Shown: positions 14,778 to 22,633, counted from the stretch's first letter. The stretch: 23,212 bases of DNA from JBHGBB01 sp041946755 (GCA_041946755.1 JBHGBB010000037.1:1-23212); one strand, 5' to 3'. Notes: generated by a model from the sequence alone, not told the origin. Program-made: numbers and translations.

Positions 14778-14808
14778 TTAATCTGTGTTAATCTATGTCT
14801 ATCTGTTG
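14778..14808. repeat. Short degenerate direct repeat upstream of nadE
   Basis: TTAATCTGTG (14778-14787) is followed at once by TTAATCTATG (14788-14797) and then TCTATCTGTTG (14798-14808). Low-complexity ATCTGTG repeats of this kind are, from memory, frequent between genes in many uncultured bacteria. The rest of 14650-14939 holds a promoter and repeated ATTCG/GCGAAT units (14873-14934) but no gene. Confidence 0.45.
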
Positions 14809-14814
14809 TTACTA

Positions 14815-14844
14815 TTGACGAAATCAGTTACTTTCCGATATAGT
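14815..14844 (+). promoter_or_regulatory. Putative sigma-70-type promoter of nadE
   Basis: TTGACG (14815-14820) and TATAGT (14839-14844) are 18 bases apart, each one mismatch from consensus. The predicted start near 14852 leaves an approximately 90-base leader rich in GCGAAT/ATTCG units that could fold. Confidence 0.55.
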
Positions 14845-14939
14845 TAATATGCGAATTAATCGAATTAAAAGAAGCGAATATCTCGAATATTTCAGGCATT
14901 CGTGGAATTCGCTACCATTCGCTACATTCGATATCTTTT

Positions 14940-16709
14940 ATGAAGTTATTCCGAATCGGGTTAGCCCAAATTAATGTTACTGTCGGTGCATTGAAAGAGA
15001 ACACTGCAAAAATCATCTCCTATATCCGGCAGGCGAAAAACCAGCAGGTAGATTTACTTGCGTTTCCGGAACTGGCTATTCCCGGATACCCACCGGAAGA
15101 TTTATTGTTCAAACCCCGGTTTATCGCGGATAATCTCGATTGCCTAAACAAAATAATCCGGGCGACCCGATGGGTCGCCCCTACCGTAATTGTCGGATTC
15201 GTTAACCGAGAACAAGGCGATATCTATAATGCGGCCGCAATAATCGCTCAAGGTAAACTCGCCGGAATCTATCATAAAATCCATCTGCCGAATTATGGGG
15301 TATTCGATGAAAAACGTTATTTCGCTCCTGGAACCAAGAATAATTTATTTTTAATTAATGGAGCTAAAGTTGGTATCGGCATCTGTGAAGATATTTGGCA
15401 TGCGGAAGGCCCTTGTTCAGAACAGGCGGAATCCGGGGCGGAATTAATCATTAATATCAATGCTTCTCCCTATCACCGTGAGAAATGGAAATTTCGGGAT
15501 AAACTGATTGCTACCCGGGCATCCGATGGCCAGGTTTTTATCGCATATAATAATCTAATCGGCGGTCAGGATGAACTGGTGTTCGATGGTCAAGGACTGG
15601 TATTCGGCCCGACCGGCGACCTGATATCCCGGGGGAAAGCGTTCACTGAAGAAGTATTATTCACTGATATCGATCTTGATGAAATCCTGCATACCCGATT
15701 GCATAATCCGATTCAAAGAGAAGATATGGATTCCCGCATTCGCGGGAATGATACCTCAAATCATGCAGTTACGCCATTAGAGACTATAGAAATATCTTCT
15801 CCTCTACCCAAAAATCGGGTAAAGAAAATAGCACCTAAAATCGCAGTGCCATTATCTCCGGTTGAAGAGGTATATCAAGCGTTAGTTTGCGGTACTCGGG
15901 ATTATATTATAAAAAATGGATTTAAACGTGTGGTTATCGGTCTTTCCGGTGGAATCGATTCGAGCATCGTTGCTGCAATCGCAGTCGATGCGGTAGGTAA
16001 GAAGAATGTCACCGGGGTATTTATGCCCTCGCAATATAGCTCCAACCAGAGTCTGATCGATGCCAAGAAACTGGCAACCAATCTAGGTATCCGATTTATC
16101 CAACTACCAATCCATAAACCATTTGAATCGATATTAGACGTACTCGCTCCCCAGTTTAAAGGTAAGAAGCCGGATGTAACTGAAGAGAATCTGCAAGCCC
16201 GGATCCGGGGCAACTACATGATGGCATTATCCAACAAATTCGGCTGCCTGGTACTGACTACTGGCAATAAAAGCGAAATGAGCACCGGATATGCGACCTT
16301 ATATGGCGATATGGCAGGCGGATTCGCAGTAATTAAAGATGTCCCGAAAATGCTGGTATATGCTTTATCTCGATACCGGAATCGATTAGCAAAAAAACAG
16401 CTTATCCCTAACTCGGTGTTAACCAAAGCACCGACCGCTGAACTCAGACCAAACCAGAAAGATTCGGATTCGCTACCTCCTTACGAAACACTCGACCCGA
16501 TACTGCAGGCGTATGTTGAAGATGATAAAAGTTATACCGAAATCGTAGCTATGGGATTCGATGCTGATACTGTTCGCCGGGTGATGCGGCTGGTTGATAT
16601 CAGCGAATATAAACGACGGCAAGCGCCGCCGGGAGTTAAAATTACTGAACGCGCGTTCGGCCGCGACCGCCGAATGCCGATAACAAATCGATACCGCGAT
16701 ACCACATAA
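14940..16709 (+). CDS. nadE: Glutamine-hydrolysing NAD+ synthetase
   Basis: Cytoplasmic two-domain enzyme that makes NAD+ from deamido-NAD+ and ATP, taking ammonia from glutamine. The N-terminal nitrilase-type glutaminase domain (about 1-255) has the catalytic triad: Glu44 (FPELAIPGYPPEDL), Lys113 (YHKIHLPNYGVFDEKRYF) and Cys149 (GICEDIW). The C-terminal synthetase domain (about 310-589) has the ATP loop SGGIDSS (336-342), TTGNKSEMSTGYATLYGDMAGG and the C-terminal RRQAPPGVKITERAFGRDRRMP. Two palindromic repeats are read in frame: at RATRWVAPT (74-82) in the glutaminase domain, and at MDSRIRGND (263-271) in the interdomain linker. Both leave all catalytic motifs intact. A sigma-70-type promoter lies upstream, no Shine-Dalgarno is visible, and the phosphorylase gene follows 33 bases later. 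Confidence 0.95.
   Translation: MKLFRIGLAQINVTVGALKENTAKIISYIRQAKNQQVDLLAFPELAIPGYPPEDLLFKPRFIADNLDCLNKIIRATRWVAPTVIVGFVNREQGDIYNAAAIIAQGKLAGIYHKIHLPNYGVFDEKRYFAPGTKNNLFLINGAKVGIGICEDIWHAEGPCSEQAESGAELIININASPYHREKWKFRDKLIATRASDGQVFIAYNNLIGGQDELVFDGQGLVFGPTGDLISRGKAFTEEVLFTDIDLDEILHTRLHNPIQREDMDSRIRGNDTSNHAVTPLETIEISSPLPKNRVKKIAPKIAVPLSPVEEVYQALVCGTRDYIIKNGFKRVVIGLSGGIDSSIVAAIAVDAVGKKNVTGVFMPSQYSSNQSLIDAKKLATNLGIRFIQLPIHKPFESILDVLAPQFKGKKPDVTEENLQARIRGNYMMALSNKFGCLVLTTGNKSEMSTGYATLYGDMAGGFAVIKDVPKMLVYALSRYRNRLAKKQLIPNSVLTKAPTAELRPNQKDSDSLPPYETLDPILQAYVEDDKSYTEIVAMGFDADTVRRVMRLVDISEYKRRQAPPGVKITERAFGRDRRMPITNRYRDTT
15160..15180. repeat. Palindromic repeat in frame within nadE (first)
   Basis: A perfect 9-bp stem, GGGCGACCC and GGGTCGCCC, with loop GAT. 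It is translated as part of RATRWVAPT, in the loop before the strand VIVGFV of the glutaminase domain. The same GGGCGACCC...GGGTCGCCCCTAC sequence is, from memory, a common intergenic repeat in other bacteria. Confidence 0.6.
15730..15749. repeat. Palindromic repeat in frame within nadE (second)
   Basis: An 8-bp stem, ATTCCCGC and GCGGGAAT, with loop ATTC, embedded in ATGGATTCCCGCATTCGCGG. It is translated as MDSRIRGND in the linker between the two enzyme domains. DSRxRGND is the familiar translation of this ATTCCCGC-type repeat when it lands in coding sequence. Confidence 0.7.
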
Positions 16710-16742
16710 CCTTATCGTTCACCGGCTGATTACCAAATAAAA

Positions 16743-17510
16743 ATGAAACGGAAAAAATATCCGATTTTAGAGTTCGATAGTTCGCGAACTGCGATTATCG
16801 AACCTTCTCGGGAAATTAAACCGATTAATATCCCGGAACATTGTATTCTCTGTTTTTTCCAAGAAGTCATCACCAAACTGCGGAAACAATATAACGCGAA
16901 ATTAATCACTAATCTCGGTAGCGAAATGGGGAAACATCCGGTTTATGCGCTCAAGGTTAAAAACCGGCGGGTAGCGGTATTGCATCCCGGAATCGGATCT
17001 CCATTTGCCGCTGCGTTTCTAGAAGAATTAACCGCGCTCGGTTGCAGGAAATATATCGCTTGCGGTGGTGCCGGGGTACTCGATCGAGAAATCACTGCCG
17101 GACATATTATCATTCCCTCGGCAGCGATTCGCGATGAAGGGGTATCGTATCATTATCTACCTGCCAGCCGCGAAGTTCGGGCTAACCCTAAAGGGATCGC
17201 CGCCATCGAGAAAACACTCCAAGCGCATAATGTCTCTTATATTGTCGGTAAAACCTGGACGACCGATGCATTCTATCGAGAAACACCGGATAAAATCAAA
17301 CTCCGGAAAGCGGAAGGATGTTTAACGGTAGAAATGGAATCTGCTGCGTTTTTCGCCGTCGCCCAGTTTCGGAAAGTTATATTCGCCCAATTGCTTTATG
17401 GCGGTGATGATGTTAGTGGCGATACTTGGGATAGCAGACAATGGCATAATCGACTTTCTACTCGAGAAAAGCTGTTTTGGTTAGCCGTAGAGTCTTGTCT
17501 TATGCTATAG
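16743..17510 (+). CDS. Nucleoside phosphorylase (PNP/UDP phosphorylase family)
   Basis: A 255-residue cytoplasmic enzyme of the PNP_UDP_1 family, which cleaves nucleosides with phosphate to a free base and ribose-1-phosphate. Visible landmarks are VLHPGIGSPFAAAFLEELTALGC (79-101), KYIACGGAGVL (103-113), IIPSAAIRDEGVSYHYLP (122-139), VGKTWTTDAFYRETPDKI (168-185) and the substrate-binding VEMESAAFFAVAQFR (196-210). The glycine-rich phosphate-site and EMESAA motifs resemble uridine phosphorylase-like members. Whether it prefers uridine, purine nucleosides or a nicotinamide riboside-type substrate cannot be told. It starts 33 bases after nadE on the same strand and is probably in its operon, which would fit pyridine-nucleotide salvage, though this is inference. 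No terminator is obvious after it, and no Shine-Dalgarno is clear before the ATG. Confidence 0.88.
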   Translation: MKRKKYPILEFDSSRTAIIEPSREIKPINIPEHCILCFFQEVITKLRKQYNAKLITNLGSEMGKHPVYALKVKNRRVAVLHPGIGSPFAAAFLEELTALGCRKYIACGGAGVLDREITAGHIIIPSAAIRDEGVSYHYLPASREVRANPKGIAAIEKTLQAHNVSYIVGKTWTTDAFYRETPDKIKLRKAEGCLTVEMESAAFFAVAQFRKVIFAQLLYGGDDVSGDTWDSRQWHNRLSTREKLFWLAVESCLML

Positions 17511-17547
17511 TTATTGTGGCAACTAACTAAACACTAATGTAGATAAT

Positions 17548-17563
17548 AATACAAAATTGTATT
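17548..17563. promoter_or_regulatory. Upstream dyad of glnA, candidate NtrC-like activator site
   Basis: AATACAA and TTGTATT form a perfect 7-base dyad around AA. Its core ATACAAAATTGT (17549-17560) is the exact reverse complement of the amt upstream core at 10216-10227. Its centre lies about 132 bases before the -24 GG of the glnA sigma-54 promoter, against about 130 at amt. The rest of the 17511-17745 gap is AT-rich with no gene; GGTTTGTTAATTGGTTT at 17592-17608 may be a second weaker site. Confidence 0.55.
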
Positions 17564-17683
17564 GTTTTTGTAGACTGATAGAAAAGATTAAGGTTTGTTA
17601 ATTGGTTTCCTATTATATTATAAGATTAAATTAATCAGCAGTTTAACTTATTTTACTATATAATTTATTTAGCTAATCAGCTC

Positions 17684-17700
17684 CTGGCATAACGATTGCT
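17684..17700 (+). promoter_or_regulatory. Sigma-54 (-24/-12) promoter of glnA
   Basis: CTGGCATAACGATTGCT fits the RpoN consensus YTGGCACGNNNNTTGCW with only two mismatches. GG (17686-17687) and GC (17698-17699) are correctly spaced. The predicted start near 17710 gives a leader of about 95 bases to the Shine-Dalgarno-supported glnA start. Confidence 0.8.
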
Positions 17701-17805
17701 TTTATTTATATAACATTTGTTTAATCTCTAAGTGGAAGAATTCAAATGCAAAATATTTGCAGTTTGAGTTCTATCATTTGGATTTATCCGAAGGAGGATT
17801 ATAGT

Positions 17806-19221
17806 ATGACCCCAAAAGAAGTTATTGAACTAGCGAAGAAGAACGATTTGAAAATGGTCGACCTAAAATTTATCGATTTACCCGGCCAAATGCAGCATTT
17901 CAGTATGCCGATCCATAATCTGGATGAAGAGTTGTTTGAAGATGGGGCTGGATTCGATGGCTCATCAATCCGGGGGTATCAGGAGATACAAGAAAGCGAT
18001 ATGCTTCTTTTCCCCGACCCGAAAACCGCTATGCTCGATCCGGTTTGTGAAGTGCCAACCTTATCGATTATGTGCGATGTTAAAGATCCGATGACCCGGC
18101 AGCCATATACCCGCGATCCGAGATATATCGTTAAGAAAGCTGAAAAGTATCTGGAATCGACCGGGATTGCTGATACCAGTTTCTGGGGTCCGGAACTAGA
18201 ATTCTATATTTTCAATGATATTCGGTTCGACCAGAACCAATATAGTGGATATTATTTTATCGATTCTAAAGAAGGTGCCTGGAACTCCGGTCGGGATGAG
18301 AAACCGAACCTGGGATATAAACCGCGGTATAAAGAAGGATATTTCCCGGTACCACCGACTGATAGTCTGCAGGATTTCCGGTCGCGAGTAGCGATGAAAA
18401 TGATTGAAGCGGGGATTAATATCGAAGTCCATCACCATGAAGTTGGTACCGCCGGACAGACTGAGTTCGATATGAAGTATGATACTTTGGAATCCCAGTG
18501 CGATAAGGTGATGCTGTATAAATATATTTTGAAAAACATGGCAGTTAAAAATAATATGACCATCACCTTCATGCCGAAACCGATTTTTATGGATAACGGT
18601 TCCGGTATGCATGTGCATGTCAGCCTCTGGAAAAAAGGGAAAAATATCTTCTTCAGTCCAAAAGGGTATGCCCAGTTATCGGAAACCGCGCTATATTTTA
18701 TCGGCGGGCTCTTGAAACATAGTCCGGCGTTGTTAGGATTCTGCGCGCCGACTACCAACTCATATCGCCGTCTCGTCCCCGGTTATGAAGCACCGATTAA
18801 CCTGGTATATTCGCAGCGAAACCGAAGCGCATGCTGCCGAATTCCGATGTATCTGCGGAGCGAAAAGGCGAAACGAATCGAATATCGATGCCCGGACCCG
18901 AGTGCCAACCCATATCTCGCTATGGCGGCGATTATGATGGCTGGACTTGACGGAATTCAACATAAACTCGATCCTGGTCAACCGCTGGATAAGGATATTT
19001 ATAATCTTCCGCCGGAAGAGAAGAAGAATGTGAAATCCGTTCCCGGGAGTCTGGAAGAGGTTCTCAAAGCCCTGGAAAAAGACCATGAGTTCTTGCTGAA
19101 AGGCGATGTGTTTACCAAAGATATTATCGAGACCTGGCTGGAATATAAATGGAAACATGAGATCGATCCGGTTAGACTAAGACCGCATCCATATGAATTC
19201 CATCTCTACTATGATGTATAG
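17806..19221 (+). CDS. glnA: Glutamine synthetase, type I
   Basis: Makes glutamine from glutamate, ammonia and ATP as a dodecamer in the cytoplasm. From ATG 17806 the protein has 471 residues, a normal GSI length. AAGGAGG (17791-17797, inside AAGGAGGATTATAGT) supports this start; an upstream in-frame ATG at 17746 would add 20 unrelated residues. Landmarks are GAGFDGSSIRGYQ (47-59), the metal-site GPELEF (128-133), NGSGMHVHVSLW (264-275), PGYEAPINLVYSQRNRSA (325-342) and RIEYRCPDPSANPYLAMAA (357-375). Tyr399 in DIYNLPPEE matches the adenylylation site of the GSI-beta class (E. coli Tyr397), suggesting control by an adenylyltransferase and PII. A sigma-54 promoter lies upstream and a strong terminator follows. 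Confidence 0.96.
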   Translation: MTPKEVIELAKKNDLKMVDLKFIDLPGQMQHFSMPIHNLDEELFEDGAGFDGSSIRGYQEIQESDMLLFPDPKTAMLDPVCEVPTLSIMCDVKDPMTRQPYTRDPRYIVKKAEKYLESTGIADTSFWGPELEFYIFNDIRFDQNQYSGYYFIDSKEGAWNSGRDEKPNLGYKPRYKEGYFPVPPTDSLQDFRSRVAMKMIEAGINIEVHHHEVGTAGQTEFDMKYDTLESQCDKVMLYKYILKNMAVKNNMTITFMPKPIFMDNGSGMHVHVSLWKKGKNIFFSPKGYAQLSETALYFIGGLLKHSPALLGFCAPTTNSYRRLVPGYEAPINLVYSQRNRSACCRIPMYLRSEKAKRIEYRCPDPSANPYLAMAAIMMAGLDGIQHKLDPGQPLDKDIYNLPPEEKKNVKSVPGSLEEVLKALEKDHEFLLKGDVFTKDIIETWLEYKWKHEIDPVRLRPHPYEFHLYYDV

Positions 19222-19270
19222 AAGTAAACCGCAACTTTAGCGAAGGCAACGAAATTGTGGTTGTCTATGT

Positions 19271-19317
19271 AACGGCAGGATTGGAGTTGTCAATCCTGCC
19301 GTTTTCTTTTCTCTTAT
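19271..19317 (+). terminator. Rho-independent terminator of glnA
   Basis: A perfect 13-bp stem (AACGGCAGGATTG at 19271-19283 with CAATCCTGCCGTT at 19291-19303) and a 7-base loop are followed by a T-rich run (19304-19317). It lies 50 bases after the glnA stop and separates glnA from the methyltransferases. Confidence 0.92.
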
Positions 19318-19352
19318 TCTTCATCACCGACTTTATTCAATATCCTGTTATC

Positions 19353-19381
19353 TTGTTATTATCCTTAAAAACGAATACAAT
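19353..19381 (+). promoter_or_regulatory. Putative sigma-70-type promoter of the methyltransferase group
   Basis: TTGTTA (19353-19358) and TACAAT (19376-19381) have a 17-base spacer. The predicted start near 19388 lies about 32 bases before the supported ATG at 19420. Confidence 0.6.
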
Positions 19382-19419
19382 TATTATCTATATATCGATT
19401 TATATTGCGAGGGATACCT

Positions 19420-20172
19420 ATGCAGAAAAAGAATCTATGGCATGAATCGAATGAGTTCTGGCAAGCAGTAGAACCCTTTTTATTTACCAAACAGCGGTGG
19501 GATAATGCACCGGTTGAAATTGATAACCTTATCTCCATATTAAACATTCAACCAGGAGCGAAAGTATTAGATTTATGTTGTGGGGTAGGTCGGCATTCGA
19601 TAGGTTTGGCGAAGAAAGGATTCTCGGTTACCGGGGTCGACCGAACCAAACGGTATTTGATACAGGCGAAACAAAAAGCGAAACAAGAGAAAGTAAACAT
19701 AGCATTTATTCAAGCGGATATGCGGGAATATTGCCGACCGAATACTTTCGATGCGGTGATTAATATGTTTACCGCATTCGGATATTTCGAGAATCCGCAT
19801 GATGATAAACGGGTGGTTAAAAAAGTATATCAATCCTTAAAACCGGGTGGAAGGTTTATATTGGAATTGATGGGAAAAGAAATCCTTGCCCGGATTTTTT
19901 CAGAACGAGGTTGGGAAGAAGGAGAAAATGGGCTGGTTATTTTAGAAGAGCGGAAACTATCTCAGAATTGGGGTTGGATTGATAACCGCTGGATATTGAT
20001 TAAAGGAAATAAGCGAAAAGAGTTTAAGGTATCGCATCGGCTTTATTCAGCAGTCGAATTGAGTGATTTATTGAAAGACTGCGGATTTAAGCAGATCGAG
20101 GTTTATGGCGATTTAGCGGGAGCACCTTATGACCAGAATGCGAAACGATTGGTAATTATCGGCAAGAAATAA
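19420..20172 (+). CDS. Class I SAM-dependent methyltransferase (first of four)
   Basis: A 250-residue Rossmann-fold methyltransferase. Motif I, VLDLCCGVGRHS (49-60), is followed by the acidic end of strand 2 (VTGVDRT, 69-75), motif II region IQADMREY and the post-motif KPGGRFILEL. The segment NMFTAFGYF and the C-terminal FKVSHRLYSAVELSDLLKDCGF resemble CypM-like small-molecule or tRNA/peptide methyltransferases; the substrate is unknown. The chosen ATG has a GAGGG Shine-Dalgarno six bases upstream; a TTG at 19405 would add five residues and lies at that Shine-Dalgarno. A promoter-like sequence and the glnA terminator are just upstream, so this gene starts a new unit. Confidence 0.85.
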   Translation: MQKKNLWHESNEFWQAVEPFLFTKQRWDNAPVEIDNLISILNIQPGAKVLDLCCGVGRHSIGLAKKGFSVTGVDRTKRYLIQAKQKAKQEKVNIAFIQADMREYCRPNTFDAVINMFTAFGYFENPHDDKRVVKKVYQSLKPGGRFILELMGKEILARIFSERGWEEGENGLVILEERKLSQNWGWIDNRWILIKGNKRKEFKVSHRLYSAVELSDLLKDCGFKQIEVYGDLAGAPYDQNAKRLVIIGKK

Positions 20173-20182
20173 AGATACTTAA

Positions 20183-20208
20183 CCACAGAGGACTCAGAGA
20201 AAAACTGA
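20183..20208. repeat. CACAGAG half-repeat with a small hairpin
   Basis: CCACAGAGGACTCAGAG resembles the left arm of the repeat at 3494-3518, and CTCAG...CTGAG here can form a short stem. It occupies most of the 46-base gap between the first two methyltransferases. Confidence 0.4.
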
Positions 20209-20218
20209 GATGAAATAA

Positions 20219-20989
20219 ATGGCTATAGCAACGCAAATCTCATTACCACCTGATTTTAATTGGCAGCTATGGGTTGACCGATGGGATCGGATGCAAGACC
20301 GCTATCTCGTGCATCGGAAAGAGCGGTTCGAGGTTATGGCAAACCTGATTCAAGCAACTCAATCTAAACCATGCCGGATTCTCGATCTTGGGTGCGGGCC
20401 GGGTAGTACAATGGTTCATCTCCTCGAGTCGCTACCGGAATCGCAGGTTATCGGCATCGAACTTGATCCGACGATATTGGCATTAGCAGAACCGCGGCTT
20501 AAGAAATTTGGCAACCGAGCAAAATTGATTCAAACCGATTTACGGCAACCGGATTGGTATAAAGATATTCCGATACCAATTAATGCGATTGTATCAGCCA
20601 CAGCATTACATTGGTTAAATGCTGAAGAGTTAGCTAATCTATATACCCAACTATATCAGCTCTTATCCTCTGGCGGAATATTCTTGAATGCTGACCATAT
20701 TCCCAGCAGCATCCCGGCAGTTCAGCAATATTGGGAACAGCATCGGGAACAAATGCGGGCAGAAGAAGGGCATGGTACCGCTGATGATTGGGATGGATTC
20801 TGGAAAGCGTATAGTGCAGCGCTCGGAATCGACTTAGCCGCAATCCAGAAATCGATTTTAGGTGAGTGGCATGGAATGGAGTCGCCGTTATCATGGCATT
20901 TAGATACATTGCGCGATACCGGATTTATTAATTTGGATTGCTATTGGCGCTGCGATTGCGATGCGATTTATGGCGGGATGAAGAAGTAG
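20219..20989 (+). CDS. Class I SAM-dependent methyltransferase, trans-aconitate/Tam-like (second of four)
   Basis: A 256-residue methyltransferase with motif I ILDLGCGPGS (54-63), strand 2 VIGIELDP (about 76-83), QTDLRQPDW and the strand-4 motif IVSATALHWLN. The SATALHWL pattern, with Trp after His, is typical of trans-aconitate methyltransferase-like and related small-acid methyltransferases. The C-terminus (ESPLSWHLDTLRDTGFINLDCYW) is the usual DTGF-type helix-strand of this group. The opening is unusually Trp-rich (FNWQLWVDRWDRMQDRYL). It is clearly not a recent duplicate of its neighbours, as little matches beyond motif I. No strong Shine-Dalgarno is seen. Substrate unknown. Confidence 0.85.
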   Translation: MAIATQISLPPDFNWQLWVDRWDRMQDRYLVHRKERFEVMANLIQATQSKPCRILDLGCGPGSTMVHLLESLPESQVIGIELDPTILALAEPRLKKFGNRAKLIQTDLRQPDWYKDIPIPINAIVSATALHWLNAEELANLYTQLYQLLSSGGIFLNADHIPSSIPAVQQYWEQHREQMRAEEGHGTADDWDGFWKAYSAALGIDLAAIQKSILGEWHGMESPLSWHLDTLRDTGFINLDCYWRCDCDAIYGGMKK

Positions 20990-21016
20990 AAATAGACTAT
21001 TATAAGGATGCTATTT

Positions 21017-21748
21017 ATGGTGAAACCTAAATCGATTGCATTTGATGCCTATCAAGCATTAGCAGAAAACTATTCTCGTCGGATCAACACCAAACCGCAT
21101 AATGCTTATTATGAACGACCGGCAACGTTATCGCTTTTACCCAAAGTTAAGGGGAAACGGGTACTTGACGCAGGGTGCGGTCCCGGGAAATATGCGGAAA
21201 TACTTACCCAGCACGGTGCGCAGGTTTATGGAATCGATCTCAGTCCCAAAATGATTCGGTTAGCCAGGAAACGACTGGGGAAAAAAGCTATGTTCCGGGT
21301 AGCGGATTTAAACCAGCCGTTATCATTTATCGAAAAGGCATCGTTTGATATTGTTATCTGTCCGTTAGTTATGGATTATATTAGAAATCTGAAACCGATG
21401 TTTCAGGAGTTCTATCGCATATTACGTTCTCCGGGAATATTGGTTTTTTCTGATGGGCATCCGTTTAACGATTTTCTCTATTTCCAAAAAAGAGGGAAGA
21501 ATGTTACTTATTTATCGACTGAACTAGTCGGTTGCGAATGGCATGGATTTGGGAAATCGGTATATGTCCCTTGGTATCGTCGGCCGATAAGCGCGGTATT
21601 AAATCCATTAATTGCAGTAGGATTTCGTATCGATCGAATTCTCGAACCTAAACCAACAAAGCAGTTTAAACGTGCATTACCGGAAGATTACCGAGAGTTA
21701 AAACATGCTCCCCCGGTATTTATTTGTATCCGGGCGATAAAAGACTAA
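21017..21748 (+). CDS. Class I SAM-dependent methyltransferase (third of four)
   Basis: A 243-residue methyltransferase: motif I VLDAGCGPGKYAE (49-61), strand 2 VYGIDLSPKMI, VADLNQPL, strand 4 FDIVICPLVMDYI and the RILRSPGILVFSDGHPF segment. The opening FDAYQALAENYSRRINTKPHNAYYERPATLSLLP is typical of the Methyltransf_11/UbiE-like group that contains small-molecule methyltransferases with an N-terminal YE-P motif. The start is set by AAGG (21004-21007) nine bases upstream; an ATG at 21008 abuts that Shine-Dalgarno and would add three residues. It follows the second methyltransferase by 27 bases, so they are likely co-transcribed. Substrate unknown. Confidence 0.85.
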   Translation: MVKPKSIAFDAYQALAENYSRRINTKPHNAYYERPATLSLLPKVKGKRVLDAGCGPGKYAEILTQHGAQVYGIDLSPKMIRLARKRLGKKAMFRVADLNQPLSFIEKASFDIVICPLVMDYIRNLKPMFQEFYRILRSPGILVFSDGHPFNDFLYFQKRGKNVTYLSTELVGCEWHGFGKSVYVPWYRRPISAVLNPLIAVGFRIDRILEPKPTKQFKRALPEDYRELKHAPPVFICIRAIKD

Positions 21749-21787
21749 AGGATATAATAAAATTAAAGCCTTATATACTTAATACAT

Positions 21788-21843
21788 ACGCTGATTAACG
21801 CCGGGTTAGGATCTATATCCTAATCATCAGCGAATATCAGCGT
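21788..21843. repeat. Two-tier hairpin between methyltransferases three and four
   Basis: Outer arms ACGCTGAT (21788-21795) and ATCAGCGT (21836-21843) enclose a perfect inner stem TTAGGAT (21806-21812) and ATCCTAA (21817-21823) with loop CTAT. Extra ATCAG copies lie beside the right arm. It ends ten bases before the next start codon, so it could act as a terminator-like or translational element, or be an interspersed repeat. Confidence 0.55.
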
Positions 21844-21853
21844 TCTATAATTT

Positions 21854-22576
21854 ATGCAAAAATGGCAGGATGCGTATGGTCAGCATTTCTATCATTATCT
21901 AAAAACCAAAACCGGGTTTGAAATTGTTGAACGGGACGATGAATATATTGATATCGCTCCGATTCAAGGGTATTTTGCTGAGTATAAGGATTGGCCGAAC
22001 CATGTTAAACAGGGGATGAAATACGTTCGTGGGAAAGTGCTGGATATCGGTTGCGGTGCGGGTCGGCATTCGCTCTATCTGCAGAAGAAAGGGTTCGATG
22101 TACTGGGTACCGACATTTCACCGATGGCGATTAAGGTCTGTAAACTCCGGGGACTTAAGAAAACTAAAGTGGTTTCGATCGATAAATTAAGTTCGAACCT
22201 CGGGATCTTCGATACTATTCTGATGCAAGGGAATAATTTCGGGTTATTCGGCAGTTTCAAGAGAGCGAGACGGCTGCTAAAAAAGTTATATCGTATGACC
22301 AGCGATACTGCTCGGATAATTGCGGAAACTAACGATGTCTATCAGACCACCGACCCGGACCATTTAGGGTATCAGAACTATAATCGGAAACGAGGGAGAA
22401 TGCCCGGCCAAATCCGGTTGCGGATTCGGTATAAGAAATATTGCACTTCTTGGATCGATTATCTGATGGTCTCAAAAAAAGAATTAAATCAAATTCTTAT
22501 CGGGACCGGCTGGAAACTGAGCCGAACGATCGACTCTAAAGGCTCGCAATATATTGCGATTCTTGCAAAAGAATAA
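21854..22576 (+). CDS. Class I SAM-dependent methyltransferase (fourth of four)
   Basis: A 240-residue methyltransferase with motif I VLDIGCGAGRHSLYL (62-76) and strand 2 VLGTDISPMAI (82-92). The later part is unlike the other three: DTILMQGNNFGLFGSFKRARRLLKKLYRMT and then a basic stretch NRKRGRMPGQIRLRIRYKKY. NNFGLFG replaces the usual strand-4 motif and recurs, from memory, in a distinct group of uncharacterised methyltransferases. The basic patch could contact an anionic substrate, but that is inference. No Shine-Dalgarno precedes the ATG; a TATAAT (21845-21850) is only three bases before it, too close to give a leaderless message from this ATG. Confidence 0.82.
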   Translation: MQKWQDAYGQHFYHYLKTKTGFEIVERDDEYIDIAPIQGYFAEYKDWPNHVKQGMKYVRGKVLDIGCGAGRHSLYLQKKGFDVLGTDISPMAIKVCKLRGLKKTKVVSIDKLSSNLGIFDTILMQGNNFGLFGSFKRARRLLKKLYRMTSDTARIIAETNDVYQTTDPDHLGYQNYNRKRGRMPGQIRLRIRYKKYCTSWIDYLMVSKKELNQILIGTGWKLSRTIDSKGSQYIAILAKE

Positions 22577-22633
22577 AAGATATACCACGAAAGTTTGAAA
22601 CCTTAACATCACAAAAACAATATTATCCTGGTT

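Noticed and set aside
17746..17805. Upstream in-frame ATG giving a 20-residue longer glutamine synthetase
   Set aside because: The added residues match nothing in the family. A strong AAGGAGG lies just before ATG 17806, and the predicted leader from the sigma-54 promoter fits the shorter start.
18196..19158. Several minus-strand open frames of 108-140 codons
   Set aside because: All lie antisense within glnA and show no family motifs or initiation signals.
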